NCBI GenBank assembly: GCA_019635635.1
Contig: JAHBZB010000002.1
Span: 767,204 to 831,203, forward strand
Length of the DNA: 64,000 nucleotides
Direction of reading: 5' to 3'
From: Xanthobacteraceae bacterium
Lineage (GTDB): Bacteria > Pseudomonadota > Alphaproteobacteria > Rhizobiales > Xanthobacteraceae
How positions within the stretch are numbered: position 1 is the first letter of the stretch; every line of letters starts with the position of its first letter. The position numbers and the translations under genes were made by a program. The notes beneath the pieces are model-generated. The model worked only from the letters and a program-made list of their open reading frames with translations. It did not search any database and had not been told where the DNA came from. Positions 26,175-34,549 of the stretch are shown here, piece by piece.

Positions 26175-26600
26175 CTATTCCGCGGCTTCGGCCTTGCCGT
26201 AGGCTTCGCTGATCATGTAGCCGGAGAGCGTGACATAGGCCTCGGTCCATGCGCTTGCGACATCGGGCGTCCACTTGTCGCCGAGACCTTTTTCGAGCGT
26301 CCACAACAACGCGGCGCCGACCGGCTCGTAATGCGCGGCCTTCACGCCGTAGCCGACGTGCTTCTTCGCCAGATTGCTCGCCGCTGGAAGAATGCTCGGC
26401 AAATCGCTCAGGCCCCGCACCACGATCACGAGCGTGCTCATGAGCTTTCTGCCCTGCTCGGTGATGTCGTTTTTGAACATCGGCTTCACTTCAGGTGCGA
26501 TCTCGAACAGCCGGCCGTAGAACAATGCTGCCGCCTGCTCCGAAATCGGTGCGACGTCGCCGAAGGTCTTCTGAACGAGTTCGACTTGTGCTGGCTTCAT
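26175..26600 (-). CDS. Single-domain haemoglobin (Bjgb/Vitreoscilla type)
   Basis: A 141-residue globin without a reductase domain. The proximal His (F8) is His81 in KKHVGYGVKAAHY and the distal TyrB10 is Tyr28. Bradyrhizobium carries such a globin, Bjgb, in its nitrate assimilation operon, where it removes NO formed during nitrate growth. Here it lies between the nrt transporter and the FAD oxidoreductase gene, a likely reductase for it. GGAGG-like sequence precedes the ATG. Confidence 0.92.
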   Translation of the reverse strand: MKPAQVELVQKTFGDVAPISEQAAALFYGRLFEIAPEVKPMFKNDITEQGRKLMSTLVIVVRGLSDLPSILPAASNLAKKHVGYGVKAAHYEPVGAALLWTLEKGLGDKWTPDVASAWTEAYVTLSGYMISEAYGKAEAAE

Positions 26601-26630
26601 GGCTTGCCTCCTGTTTGAAAACGAAAGGCG

Positions 26631-27419
26631 TTACGCGGCCTCGACGTAGCGGTGCCGCTCGTAGAGGAACTTCAGCACCGCGGCGCGGCACTTGATGTAA
26701 GCGGGGTCGGAAACGAGCTCGAGACGCTTGCGGGGATGTGCAAGCGGCACTTCGAGTACGTCGCCGATCGTCGCCGCCGGACCGTTGGTCATCATGACGA
26801 TGCGATCCGAAAGCAGCACGGCCTCGTCGACGTCGTGCGTGATCATCATGACGGTGTTGCCGAGCTTCTGATGGAGCGCCATCACCGAGTCCTGGAGATG
26901 CGCGCGCGTCAGCGCATCCAACGCGCCGAACGGTTCGTCGAGCAGGAGAACCTTCGGCTCCATCGCCAGCGCGCGGGCAATGCCGACGCGTTGCTTCATG
27001 CCGCCGGAGATTTCCGCCGGACGCTTGTCCTTGGCGTGCACCATCTGCACGAGATCGAGATTGTGCAGCGTCCAGGCATCGCGCTCGGCGCGCGACTTCG
27101 TCTTCCAGAACACCTTGTCCACCGCGAGCCGCACGTTGTCGTAGACCGTGAGCCACGGCAGCAACGAGTGATTCTGGAACACGACCGCGCGATCCGGGCC
27201 GGGCTCGTCCACCTGGCGGCCTTCGAGAATGATGCCGCCATTCGTCGCATTCGTCAGCCCCGCGACGATGTTGAGTAAAGTCGACTTGCCGCAGCCGGAA
27301 TGGCCGATGATCGAGACGTATTCGCCCTTCTCGATGTCGAGCGTGATGCCGCGGAGGACTTCCGTACGCTGCGAGCCGCGCTGGAAGGTTTTGTCGACAT
27401 GATCGATCTTGAGATACAT
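26631..27419 (-). CDS. nrtD: Nitrate ABC transporter ATP-binding protein
   Basis: The ATPase of the NrtABD nitrate/nitrite importer, 262 residues. Walker A GHSGCGKST is at residues 39-47, the signature is ISGGMKQRVGIARA and Walker B is VLLLDEPFGALDA. It belongs to the NitT/TauT ATPase family and lacks the binding-protein-like extension of cyanobacterial NrtC. It lies 10 bp downstream of nrtB. Confidence 0.9.
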   Translation of the reverse strand: MYLKIDHVDKTFQRGSQRTEVLRGITLDIEKGEYVSIIGHSGCGKSTLLNIVAGLTNATNGGIILEGRQVDEPGPDRAVVFQNHSLLPWLTVYDNVRLAVDKVFWKTKSRAERDAWTLHNLDLVQMVHAKDKRPAEISGGMKQRVGIARALAMEPKVLLLDEPFGALDALTRAHLQDSVMALHQKLGNTVMMITHDVDEAVLLSDRIVMMTNGPAATIGDVLEVPLAHPRKRLELVSDPAYIKCRAAVLKFLYERHRYVEAA

Positions 27420-27429
27420 CGCTCTCTCC

Positions 27430-28338
27430 TTATGCCTTTGCGGTGCCGCGGGTGACGATCGAGGACACGGCCACGACCACGCGGTCGAGCACGAAGCCGA
27501 CGATACCCACGTAAATCAGCGACAGAATGATTTCGGAGATGTGCGACGAGTTCCACGCATCCCAGATGAAGAAGCCGATGCCGACACCGCCGATCAGCAT
27601 TTCCGCTGCAACGATCGCGAGCCAGGACAGGCCGATGCCGATGCGAAGTCCGGTGAAGATATAGGGCGCGGCGGACGGCACCATGATCTTGTAGAAATAT
27701 TCGAGCGGATTGAGCTTCAGGACCAGCGCGACGTTGCGGTAGTCCTGCGGAATATTCCGGATGCCGACCGCGGTGTTGATGATGATCGGCCAGATAGAGG
27801 TGATGAAGATTACGAAGATCGCAGCCGGCTGGCCCTGCCGGAACGCGGCGAGCGAAAGCGGCAACCAGGCGAGCGGCGGAACGGTGCGCAGAACCTGGAA
27901 GATCGGATCCAGCCCGCGCATCGCCCAGGTCGATTGTCCGACCAGCGTGCCGAGCGCGATGCCGGCCGCGGCAGCCATCGCGTATCCGAGCGCGACGCGC
28001 TGCAGGCTCGCGGAAAGATGCCAGAACAATCCCTTGTCGATGCCGCCGCGGTCGAAGAACGGATCGAAGATCAGTTCCTTCGTATCGTTCCAGACCGTTG
28101 ACGGCGGCGGCAGTGTCGCGCCGCTGTTGCTGCAAAGCAGTTCCCAGATGCCGAGCAGCAGCGCAATCACGATCATCGGCGGCACGATGTTCGTGGCCGC
28201 CGTGAGGGCGAAGGCGCCCAGCTTTTTCAGCACCGGCCGGCCCGTTACCGGCAGTTGCACGACCGTTTCCGCGCCCGCAGGCTGCGGCAGCGAGACCACC
28301 TCGCCGGTGAGTTTCTTTTTGGCGACCGTCATATTCAT
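27430..28338 (-). CDS. nrtB: Nitrate ABC transporter permease
   Basis: A 302-residue inner-membrane permease of the NitT/TauT family with an N-terminal cytoplasmic stretch, about six helices and VGIRNIPQDYRNVALVLKLN as the coupling loop. ATG 28338 has AGGAG 10 bp upstream; an ATG two codons later is possible. The frame running to 28524 overlaps nrtA and is rejected. Confidence 0.9.
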   Translation of the reverse strand: MNMTVAKKKLTGEVVSLPQPAGAETVVQLPVTGRPVLKKLGAFALTAATNIVPPMIVIALLLGIWELLCSNSGATLPPPSTVWNDTKELIFDPFFDRGGIDKGLFWHLSASLQRVALGYAMAAAAGIALGTLVGQSTWAMRGLDPIFQVLRTVPPLAWLPLSLAAFRQGQPAAIFVIFITSIWPIIINTAVGIRNIPQDYRNVALVLKLNPLEYFYKIMVPSAAPYIFTGLRIGIGLSWLAIVAAEMLIGGVGIGFFIWDAWNSSHISEIILSLIYVGIVGFVLDRVVVAVSSIVTRGTAKA

Positions 28339-28365
28339 CGCGCGAATTCTCCTGGTTGAGTCGGG

Positions 28366-28382
28366 GTGCGGACCGCCCGCAC
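28366..28382 (-). other. Small hairpin between nrtA and nrtB
   Basis: A 6-bp stem (GTGCGG/CCGCAC) with a 5-nt loop lies in the 61-bp nrtA-nrtB gap. It may protect the 3' end of the nrtA message. This is the third binding-protein gene in the window followed by a hairpin. Confidence 0.35.
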
Positions 28383-28399
28383 GGCGGCCCGCGTTTTCG

Positions 28400-29704
28400 T
28401 CAGACTTCCACGCGCTTGATCGCGAGACTCTTGAGGTAGGCTGCGGGATTTTCGGGATCGAAGACCTTGCCGTCGAAGAAGGTTTCCTTGCCGCGCGATT
28501 TCGAAGCCGGGATGTCGGCGGCATCGACGCCGATCGCCTTCGCGGCGTCGCGCCAGAGGTCTTCGCGGTTCACCTTGCCGATGAGCGTCTTCGCGTCGTA
28601 GCCCGCTTCGAATTTGCCCCAGCGAATGTCTTCGGTGATGAACCACAGGTCGTGGCTCTGGAACGGATAGGACGCGTGGTCCTTCCAGTAACGCATGATG
28701 TGCGGGCTGTTCTCGACGACCTTGCCGGGAATGCCGTAATCGAACTTGCCGAGAAAGCGGTCGGTGACGTCCTTCACCGGCACGTTGATCCACTGGCGCT
28801 TGGCGCAGATCGCCGCCGTTTCGGCGCGGTTCTCCATCTTCTCGCACCATTGCTGCGCCTCGAGCACGGCTTGGAGCAGCGCCATGGTCGCCTTCGGATA
28901 CTTGTCGACGAACTCCGCGCGCATGCCGAACGACTTTTCGGGATGCTTGTCCCAGAGTTCGCCGGTCGTGATTGCGGTGTAGCCGATCTGCTGATGGATG
29001 AGCTGAAGGTTCCACGGCTCGCAGACGCAGAAGCAGTCCATCGTGCCGACCTTCATGTTGGCGACCATCTGCGCGGGCGGAACGACGATGGTTTCGATGT
29101 CCTTATCGGGATCGACACCGCCGGCAGCGAGCCAGTAGCGGATCCAGAGATCGTGCGTGCCGCCGGGAAAGGTCATCGCGGCCTTGATCGACTTGCCGGA
29201 AGCTTTCTTCTTCTCCAGCGCGACCTTGAAATTCGTCGTGTCGACGCCGACCTTGATGTCCTCGTATTCCTTGCCGACCGAGATGCACTGGCCGTTCAGG
29301 TTGAGGCGCGCGAGGATATACATCGGCGTCGGCTGGTTGTTCTGGGTCACTTTGCCGGCGCTGATGAGATAGGGCATCGGCGTCAAGATATGTGCGCCAT
29401 CGATGCCGCTCGCTTCGCCGCCGAGTACGAGGTTGTCGCGCGTCGCGCCCCAAGAGGCCTGCTTCAGCACTTCGGTTTCGGGAACGCCGTATTTCGCGAA
29501 AATCCCCTTCTCCTTCGCGACGAACAGCGGCGCTGCGTCGGTAAGCGCGATGAACCCGAGTTTTGCGCCCTTCACTTCCGGGCCTGACTGCGCGAACACT
29601 GCGCCCGCGGGCAGCGCAACTTTCGCCGCGGCGAGCAGCGCCGCGGTGCTTGCGCTTTTCTTCAGAAATTCGCGCCTTGCGATCGTGTTTACTGTCTTCT
29701 TCAT
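28400..29704 (-). CDS. nrtA: Nitrate-binding periplasmic protein
   Basis: The nitrate/nitrite-binding protein of the importer, 434 residues. The N-terminus carries a Tat-type signal (ARREFLKKSAST) followed by a hydrophobic stretch and cleavage near VFAQ. The body resembles cyanobacterial NrtA, with TFPGGTHDLWIRYWLAAGGVDPDKD. ATG 29704 follows GGGGA, and the longer frame from 29767 would begin inside the leader terminator. The gene is preceded by a 310-nt leader after nasS. Confidence 0.92.
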   Translation of the reverse strand: MKKTVNTIARREFLKKSASTAALLAAAKVALPAGAVFAQSGPEVKGAKLGFIALTDAAPLFVAKEKGIFAKYGVPETEVLKQASWGATRDNLVLGGEASGIDGAHILTPMPYLISAGKVTQNNQPTPMYILARLNLNGQCISVGKEYEDIKVGVDTTNFKVALEKKKASGKSIKAAMTFPGGTHDLWIRYWLAAGGVDPDKDIETIVVPPAQMVANMKVGTMDCFCVCEPWNLQLIHQQIGYTAITTGELWDKHPEKSFGMRAEFVDKYPKATMALLQAVLEAQQWCEKMENRAETAAICAKRQWINVPVKDVTDRFLGKFDYGIPGKVVENSPHIMRYWKDHASYPFQSHDLWFITEDIRWGKFEAGYDAKTLIGKVNREDLWRDAAKAIGVDAADIPASKSRGKETFFDGKVFDPENPAAYLKSLAIKRVEV

Positions 29705-29741
29705 CTCGTTCCCCTCTGTTTTCGTGACACCGGCCCAAAAC

Positions 29742-29770
29742 AAAAAACGCCGCGAACTTTCCCGCACGGC
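29742..29770 (-). terminator. Leader terminator 38 nt before nrtA
   Basis: On the minus strand the stem GCCGTG/CGCGGC (29770-29765 with 29754-29749, one G-U pair) closes a 10-nt loop and is followed by G and then six T (29747-29742). GCGGCGT at 29747-29753 (minus-strand reading) can also pair with ACGCCGC at 29788-29794, so two exclusive folds are possible, as expected for an attenuator. Confidence 0.6.
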
Positions 29771-29955
29771 TTGGCGCGGTCAGTTCAGCGGCGTCGCTGT
29801 ACTTGGTCCTGCTCGGACTGGTGTGCCGTCAGCATCGGCGGCACGATTCGAGTTGGTCTAATTCAAGCGTCGTGCCAGCCCACGCAGCAAGACGATATGT
29901 GCGGCAAAACCAGTGGGTTACTGCCGAGAAACACGCCGGATGAAATCGCGGCGTT

Positions 29956-29973
29956 GCAGGCTTTTCTGCCTGC
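29956..29973 (-). promoter_or_regulatory. Perfect 6-bp hairpin with hexanucleotide loop, candidate ANTAR-binding hairpin
   Basis: The minus-strand RNA reads GCAGGC-AGAAAA-GCCUGC: a perfect stem with a six-base loop starting with A. ANTAR targets are hexaloop hairpins with A at loop position 1 and usually G at position 4; here position 4 is A, so the match is partial. Confidence 0.45.
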
Positions 29974-30014
29974 GCTTGAGTCAGTTGCGCGATAATTGTG
30001 CAACGCACCACCCA

Positions 30015-31187
30015 TTAGCGGCGGCGAACCTTCCACGTCGCGAGATGTTTTTCGAGATCGAACGGGTCGAACTCCGGCCCGTCGAACGCGCCGACACCGT
30101 CCTCCGGTTCGCCTTGCGGCGGCAGATCGCCCGCACCCAGCACTTCGTCGTAAATATCGGGACGGAAGGTTTCGCGCGCCGCCATCAGAAGATCATTCGA
30201 CAGCGGCGCCTGCCCCCAGCGCACCATCTGCGCATAAAGCCAGGAGGCCTGTGTGCGATCGGGGCGCGCGGCGCCACGGCGTCCGACCATCAGATAGCGT
30301 TCGCTTTCGCGATAGTTTCCGTCGGGTGACACTTTCAGCCGCCCGTCGAGCGTCCGGCGCGTGATTTCCGGTTCTACGTTCAGGCGGTTCGGCGCCGAGA
30401 TAATCCGGCAGGATTCCTCGCGATTGGCTTCGTCTTCGATGAAGTCCGCCGCCTTCTTGTGCGCACGCACGAGCGCGGCCACGCTTTCGGGATTCTCCGC
30501 CGCCCACGTCGTGCGAAGCGCCAGCACTTTCTCGGCGGCGCGCTGGAGAATTTCCGAAACAAAATGGAGGATATGCGCGATGCCCAGATCGACCGCGACC
30601 GAATTCCATGGCGCGCCGACGCAGAAGGCATCGACATGGCCATTCACGATGCTTTCCACCATGAAGGGCGGGGGCAGCACCACCATCTGCACGTCTTCGT
30701 CGGGATCGACGCCGGCCGAAGCCATCCAGAAACGAAGCTGGTAGTTGTGGGTAGAGAACGGGAACGTCATGCCGAAATTCAGGGGCGGCTGGCCTTTCCG
30801 CTTGCGCTCGGCGACGATCGCGGCAAGCGCCTTTGCCGACATTTTCGGATCCGTCAGATCGCCTTCGGCCTTGTCTTCCAGCGCGTTCTTCAGCGCGTTG
30901 GTTACGGTGATCGCGTTGCCGTTCAGCCCCAGATTGAACGGCGCGATGATCGGTACGCGAACATGGCCAATGCCAAGATTCGAGGCGATCGCGACCGGCG
31001 CGAGCAGATGGGCGGCGTCGAACAGGCCGATATTGAGCTTGTCGCGCACGTTCGACCACGAAACCTCGCGAACGAGTTCGACATCGAGCCCCTCTTCGGC
31101 GGCAAAGCCCTTGTCGATCGCGACAATGAGTGCTGCGGCATCGACCAGCGGAATGAACCCGATGCGGAGTTTTTTCGAGGTTGTCAT
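30015..31187 (-). CDS. nasS: Nitrate sensor NasS
   Basis: A cytoplasmic NrtA-like protein, 390 residues, with no signal peptide. It begins KKLRIGFIPLVDAAALIVAIDKG and shares FGMTFPFSTHNYQLRFWMAS with the nitrate-binding protein. NasS holds NasT inactive and releases it when nitrate or nitrite binds. The ATG overlaps the nasT stop as ATGA. The open frame to 31817 runs through nasT in another frame and is not real. Confidence 0.92.
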   Translation of the reverse strand: MTTSKKLRIGFIPLVDAAALIVAIDKGFAAEEGLDVELVREVSWSNVRDKLNIGLFDAAHLLAPVAIASNLGIGHVRVPIIAPFNLGLNGNAITVTNALKNALEDKAEGDLTDPKMSAKALAAIVAERKRKGQPPLNFGMTFPFSTHNYQLRFWMASAGVDPDEDVQMVVLPPPFMVESIVNGHVDAFCVGAPWNSVAVDLGIAHILHFVSEILQRAAEKVLALRTTWAAENPESVAALVRAHKKAADFIEDEANREESCRIISAPNRLNVEPEITRRTLDGRLKVSPDGNYRESERYLMVGRRGAARPDRTQASWLYAQMVRWGQAPLSNDLLMAARETFRPDIYDEVLGAGDLPPQGEPEDGVGAFDGPEFDPFDLEKHLATWKVRRR

Positions 31188-31774
31188 TTCAGTAGCTCCG
31201 CTGCCGTGATGATGGACTGGGCGATGTCCGCAATTTTCTTCTTCTCGTTCTGCGCGCTGGTGCGCAGCAGCGCATAGGCCTGCTCTTCGGTGAGCCCCTT
31301 TCGTTTCATCAGGATGCCCTTGGCGCGGTCGATGACCTTGCGCTCCTCGAGCGCCGATTTCGTCTGCTCGAGTTCCGTGCTGATGCGGGAGAAGGCGTTG
31401 AAGCGCGAAATCGAAATATCGAGGATGTGCTTGATGCGGTCCTTCTTCAGCCCGTCGACGATGTAGCTCGAGACACCGGCATCGACGGCGGCCGCGATCG
31501 AGGCGCTGTCGCTCTGATCGACGAACATGGCGATCGGCCGCTTCACCGCGCGGCTCACGCGGAACATCTGCTCCAGCACGTCGCGGCTCGGGTTTTCGAG
31601 GTCGATCAGGATGACGTCGGGGTCGATCGCGTAGATGCGCTCGAGCAGGTTCTCGGTGCCCTCGATCCGGATGACCTGAAGGTGGCCGGCGTCGCGCAGG
31701 CCCTCTTCCAGAATCGCTGCGCGCACGGAACTGTCGTCGACAATGACGATCTTGAGACTGGCGTCGCGTTGCAT
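31184..31774 (-). CDS. nasT: ANTAR-domain response regulator NasT (transcription antiterminator)
   Basis: A 196-residue RNA-binding regulator. Residues about 8-120 form a receiver domain (KIVIVDDSSVRAAILEEGL, acceptor Asp in VILIDLENPSRD), and the C-terminal ANTAR domain reads KVIDRAKGILMKRKGLTEEQAYALLR. It controls nitrate assimilation operons by stopping termination in their leaders. ATG 31774 gives a normal N-terminus; earlier starts add a basic stretch not seen in the family. A GC-only hairpin (31837-31852) lies in the 96-bp gap behind hemB. Confidence 0.92.
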   Translation of the reverse strand: MQRDASLKIVIVDDSSVRAAILEEGLRDAGHLQVIRIEGTENLLERIYAIDPDVILIDLENPSRDVLEQMFRVSRAVKRPIAMFVDQSDSASIAAAVDAGVSSYIVDGLKKDRIKHILDISISRFNAFSRISTELEQTKSALEERKVIDRAKGILMKRKGLTEEQAYALLRTSAQNEKKKIADIAQSIITAAELLK

Positions 31775-31870
31775 ATTCGGCAGCCGGAAACTCCAATACT
31801 GCCGTGTTTTTATGCAATGAACGGGCCAGTGCCGCTGCCGCCCCGGCGGCAATTCAGCGCTTAACCGGCG

Positions 31871-32875
31871 CTACCCCTGCTGGAGCCAGAGGGCCGCGTC
31901 TTTCGCATGATAGGTGATGAGGAGGTCGGCTCCGGCGCGCTTGATGCCGGTGAGCAGTTCGAGCGTGACCGCGCGCTCGTCGATCCAGCCGTTCCGGCCC
32001 GCCGCCTTCACCATCGCGTATTCACCGCTGACGTTATAGGCCGCGATCGGCACGTCGAAGCGGTCGCGGGTCTGCCGGACGATGTCGAGATAGGAAAGCG
32101 CCGGCTTGATCATCACCATGTCGGCGCCCTCGCCGATATCGGTTTCGATCTCGCGCATGGCTTCGCGCGCGTTCGCGGGGTCCATCTGATAGGCGCGGCG
32201 GTCGCCGAAGGCGGGCGCGGAATCCGCGGCGACACGGAATGGGCCATAAAGTGCGGAGGAATATTTTGCGGAATAGCCGAGGATTGCGGTGTCCTTGAAT
32301 CCGGCCTTGTCGAGCGACACGCGGATCGCCTTGACCTGCCCGTCCATCATGCCGCTCGGCGCGACCACATCGGCACCGGCGGCTGCGTGCGAGACGGCGA
32401 CGCGGCCGAAGATTTCGAGCGTTTCGTCGTTTTCGACCACGCCGTTGCGGATCAGCCCGCAATGGCCGTGGTCGGTATACTCGCACATGCAGACATCGGT
32501 CATGACGACGATGTCGGGCGCGACTTTCTTGATCTCGCGGATCGCCTGCTGGACGATGCCGTTGTCCGCGAAATTTTCCGTTCCGGTCTCGTCTTTTTGC
32601 GCGGGCAGCCCGAACAGCAACACGGCAGGAATATTCAGTTCGGCGATTGCATCGATCTCGCGCGCGAGCCTGTCGGCCGACCACTGAAATACGCCGGGCA
32701 TCGACGGGATTTCGTCCTTTGCATTGCTGCCGTGCTTCACGAACAGCGGCAGGATGAAATCGCGCGGCGAAAGCGCGGTCTCGCGCACCAGTCCGCGCAG
32801 CGAGGCAGTGCGGCGCAGCCGACGCATTCGCCGGAGCGGTGTTTCGCCTGCAATGATGCGGGACAGAACGGTCAT
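31871..32875 (-). CDS. hemB: Porphobilinogen synthase (ALA dehydratase), zinc-type
   Basis: Condenses two ALA to porphobilinogen. The 334 residues show the Schiff-base lysines in GYSAKYSSALYGPFR and MIKPALSYLD. Cys129, Cys131 and Cys139 in DVCMCEYTDHGHCG form the catalytic zinc triad. Rhizobial HemB proteins that I know have aspartates there and use magnesium, so this is a different metal type. The ATG overlaps the hemD stop as ATGA. Confidence 0.94.
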   Translation of the reverse strand: MTVLSRIIAGETPLRRMRRLRRTASLRGLVRETALSPRDFILPLFVKHGSNAKDEIPSMPGVFQWSADRLAREIDAIAELNIPAVLLFGLPAQKDETGTENFADNGIVQQAIREIKKVAPDIVVMTDVCMCEYTDHGHCGLIRNGVVENDETLEIFGRVAVSHAAAGADVVAPSGMMDGQVKAIRVSLDKAGFKDTAILGYSAKYSSALYGPFRVAADSAPAFGDRRAYQMDPANAREAMREIETDIGEGADMVMIKPALSYLDIVRQTRDRFDVPIAAYNVSGEYAMVKAAGRNGWIDERAVTLELLTGIKRAGADLLITYHAKDAALWLQQG

Positions 32876-33618
32876 GCGCCTTTTTCGCGCAAACCGGGAA
32901 ATTTATCCAGCGCTTCCGTCAATCCCTCAACGGTGTGCTGCTCAGCCTCTACTGCAACCGTGAAGCCGAGTTCGCTCGCGACTTTCGTAGTCGAAGGTCC
33001 GATGCTCGCGACGACGAGGTGCGCGGGGAGCGACGCGGGGCTTATTTTTTGGGCAAGGCTTTGGGCGGCCGAGCCACTCGCGAAGGTGAGTACATCGGCG
33101 TCATTCCATGCGAACGGCGCCGCACTTGTCGCCGCTATGGTGCGATAGGCGACCACTTCCTCGAGCTTCATGGCTTTGGCGAGCAAGGCATGGGAAAGTT
33201 CGGGCAAGGCAATCTCGGAACGAACGAGCAGCGCGGACTTTCCTTTCACGTCGCCAAGCGCTTCAGCGAAGGCATGGCTCTGAAAATCCGAAGGCATGGC
33301 GTCTGGCTTATGCCCGAGTGCGGTCAGCGCTGCCGCGGTTTTCGGCCCGATCGCGCCGATACGAACGAGGGAAAGTTTTCGGCCCTTCAACGTCTCAAAA
33401 AAATATCGCGCGCCATTCGCGCTCGAGAACAGAAGCCAGTCGAAATTCGCTGCGTTATCAGCCGCCGTTGCGAGCGCTCCCTTATCCAGTGCAGGCGCAA
33501 TTTCGATCAGGGGCCATTCGATTGCGGAAGCGCCACGCGCGCGCAGGAGCGCGTTGAACTCGGCCGCACTTTCGCGCGGGCGCGTGACGACGACGCGCTT
33601 GCCCTGCAAGTTACCCAC
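32872..33618 (-). CDS. hemD: Uroporphyrinogen-III synthase
   Basis: Closes hydroxymethylbilane to uroporphyrinogen III with inversion of ring D. The 248-residue, two-lobed protein begins LQGKRVVVTRPRESAAEFN and contains LLFSSANGARYFFETL and SIGPSTTKVASELG, the conserved though loose family marks. It overlaps hemC by 8 bp and hemB by 4 bp. Confidence 0.88.
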   Translation of the reverse strand: MGNLQGKRVVVTRPRESAAEFNALLRARGASAIEWPLIEIAPALDKGALATAADNAANFDWLLFSSANGARYFFETLKGRKLSLVRIGAIGPKTAAALTALGHKPDAMPSDFQSHAFAEALGDVKGKSALLVRSEIALPELSHALLAKAMKLEEVVAYRTIAATSAAPFAWNDADVLTFASGSAAQSLAQKISPASLPAHLVVASIGPSTTKVASELGFTVAVEAEQHTVEGLTEALDKFPGLREKGA

Positions 33619-34543
33619 GGGGTTTCGCTGCTTTCAGCAATTCACGGCCGCCTGACTGCAAGACTTTTTCTCCGAGCGTGCGGCCCAGCGCTTCGGCATC
33701 GCGAGCCGGTCCGCTTGCATGATCGCGGATAATTCTCGTTCCCTCGGGGTTTGCGATCAAGCCTTCGACCCGGAGAATGTCGCCGCTCAGCGTCGCATAG
33801 CCGCCGACCGGCAACGAACACCCAGCGCCGAAAGTACGCAGGAATGCGCGCTCAGCCTCGACCGCAGCGCGCGTTTCGGCATGATCCAGAGGGCGCAACA
33901 GATCGATTGCCGCCTTATCATCCGCGCGGCACTCGATGACCAGCGCCCCCTGCCCGACCGACGGCAGCATTTCGTCCGGCGAAAAATAGCTCGTAATGCG
34001 ATCACGTAAACCCAGCCTTTCGAGACCAGCGGCGGCAAGCACGATCGCGTCATACTCGCTATTGTCGAGTTTCCGGATCCGCGTATCGACGTTGCCGCGA
34101 ATGTTGCGGTGATCGAGCCCGGAGCGCAGCGCGCGCAACTGCGCGGAGCGGCGCTCGCTGGAGCTGCCGACGCGCGCGCCTTGCGGCAATTGTTGCAAGC
34201 CCACATTGTTGCGCGACACGAGTGCGTCGCGCGCATCGCCGCGCGGAAGCACCGCAACCAGGAGAAGCCCGTCCGGTTGCGAGGCCGGTAAGTCCTTGAG
34301 GCTGTGCACGGCGAAGTCGATCGCACCCGCGCGCAGTTCCTGCTCGATCTCTCCGACGAATACGCCGCGGCCGCCGAGCTTTGTGAGCGAGTCGCGCTGG
34401 TTGCGGTCGCCTTCGGTGGTGATGATGCGCGTTTCGATTTCCAGCGCGGGCGCGACGGCCCGGATCGCATCGGTCACGATCCGGGTCTGGATCAGCGCGA
34501 GCTTGCTGCCGCGCGTTCCGGCCGTGAGCGTCGTCCGCGTCAC
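33611..34543 (-). CDS. hemC: Hydroxymethylbilane synthase (porphobilinogen deaminase)
   Basis: Polymerises four porphobilinogen units. The 310 residues start TLTAGTRGSKLALIQT and include KDLP (83-86), GSSSERRSAQL (126-135) and Cys242 in FGAGCSLPVGGYA, which binds the dipyrromethane cofactor. It lies between hemA (6-bp gap) and hemD (8-bp overlap). Confidence 0.94.
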   Translation of the reverse strand: MTRTTLTAGTRGSKLALIQTRIVTDAIRAVAPALEIETRIITTEGDRNQRDSLTKLGGRGVFVGEIEQELRAGAIDFAVHSLKDLPASQPDGLLLVAVLPRGDARDALVSRNNVGLQQLPQGARVGSSSERRSAQLRALRSGLDHRNIRGNVDTRIRKLDNSEYDAIVLAAAGLERLGLRDRITSYFSPDEMLPSVGQGALVIECRADDKAAIDLLRPLDHAETRAAVEAERAFLRTFGAGCSLPVGGYATLSGDILRVEGLIANPEGTRIIRDHASGPARDAEALGRTLGEKVLQSGGRELLKAAKPRG

Positions 34544-34549
34544 AACCGC

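Larger units (their letters stand above)
29705..30014 (-). promoter_or_regulatory. nrtA leader region, probable NasT antitermination target
   Basis: This 310-nt stretch between nasS and nrtA has no gene. Read on the minus strand it holds a hairpin right after nasS (29956-29973), a hairpin with inner stem AACC/GGTT around 29900-29925, a 7-bp long-range pairing GGCACGA/TCGTGCC in 29840-29880, a small CAGCG/CGCTG hairpin at 29786-29799, and a terminator ending in six T just before nrtA. NasT-type ANTAR proteins bind paired short-loop hairpins in such leaders and prevent termination. Confidence 0.65.

Noticed and set aside
27761-29587. 608-codon open frame on the plus strand
   Set aside because: Antisense to nrtB and nrtA; no recognisable domain.
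31837-31852. Terminator between hemB and nasT
   Set aside because: A GC-only hairpin is present, but no T run follows on the minus strand, so I do not claim that transcription ends between hemACDB and nasTS.
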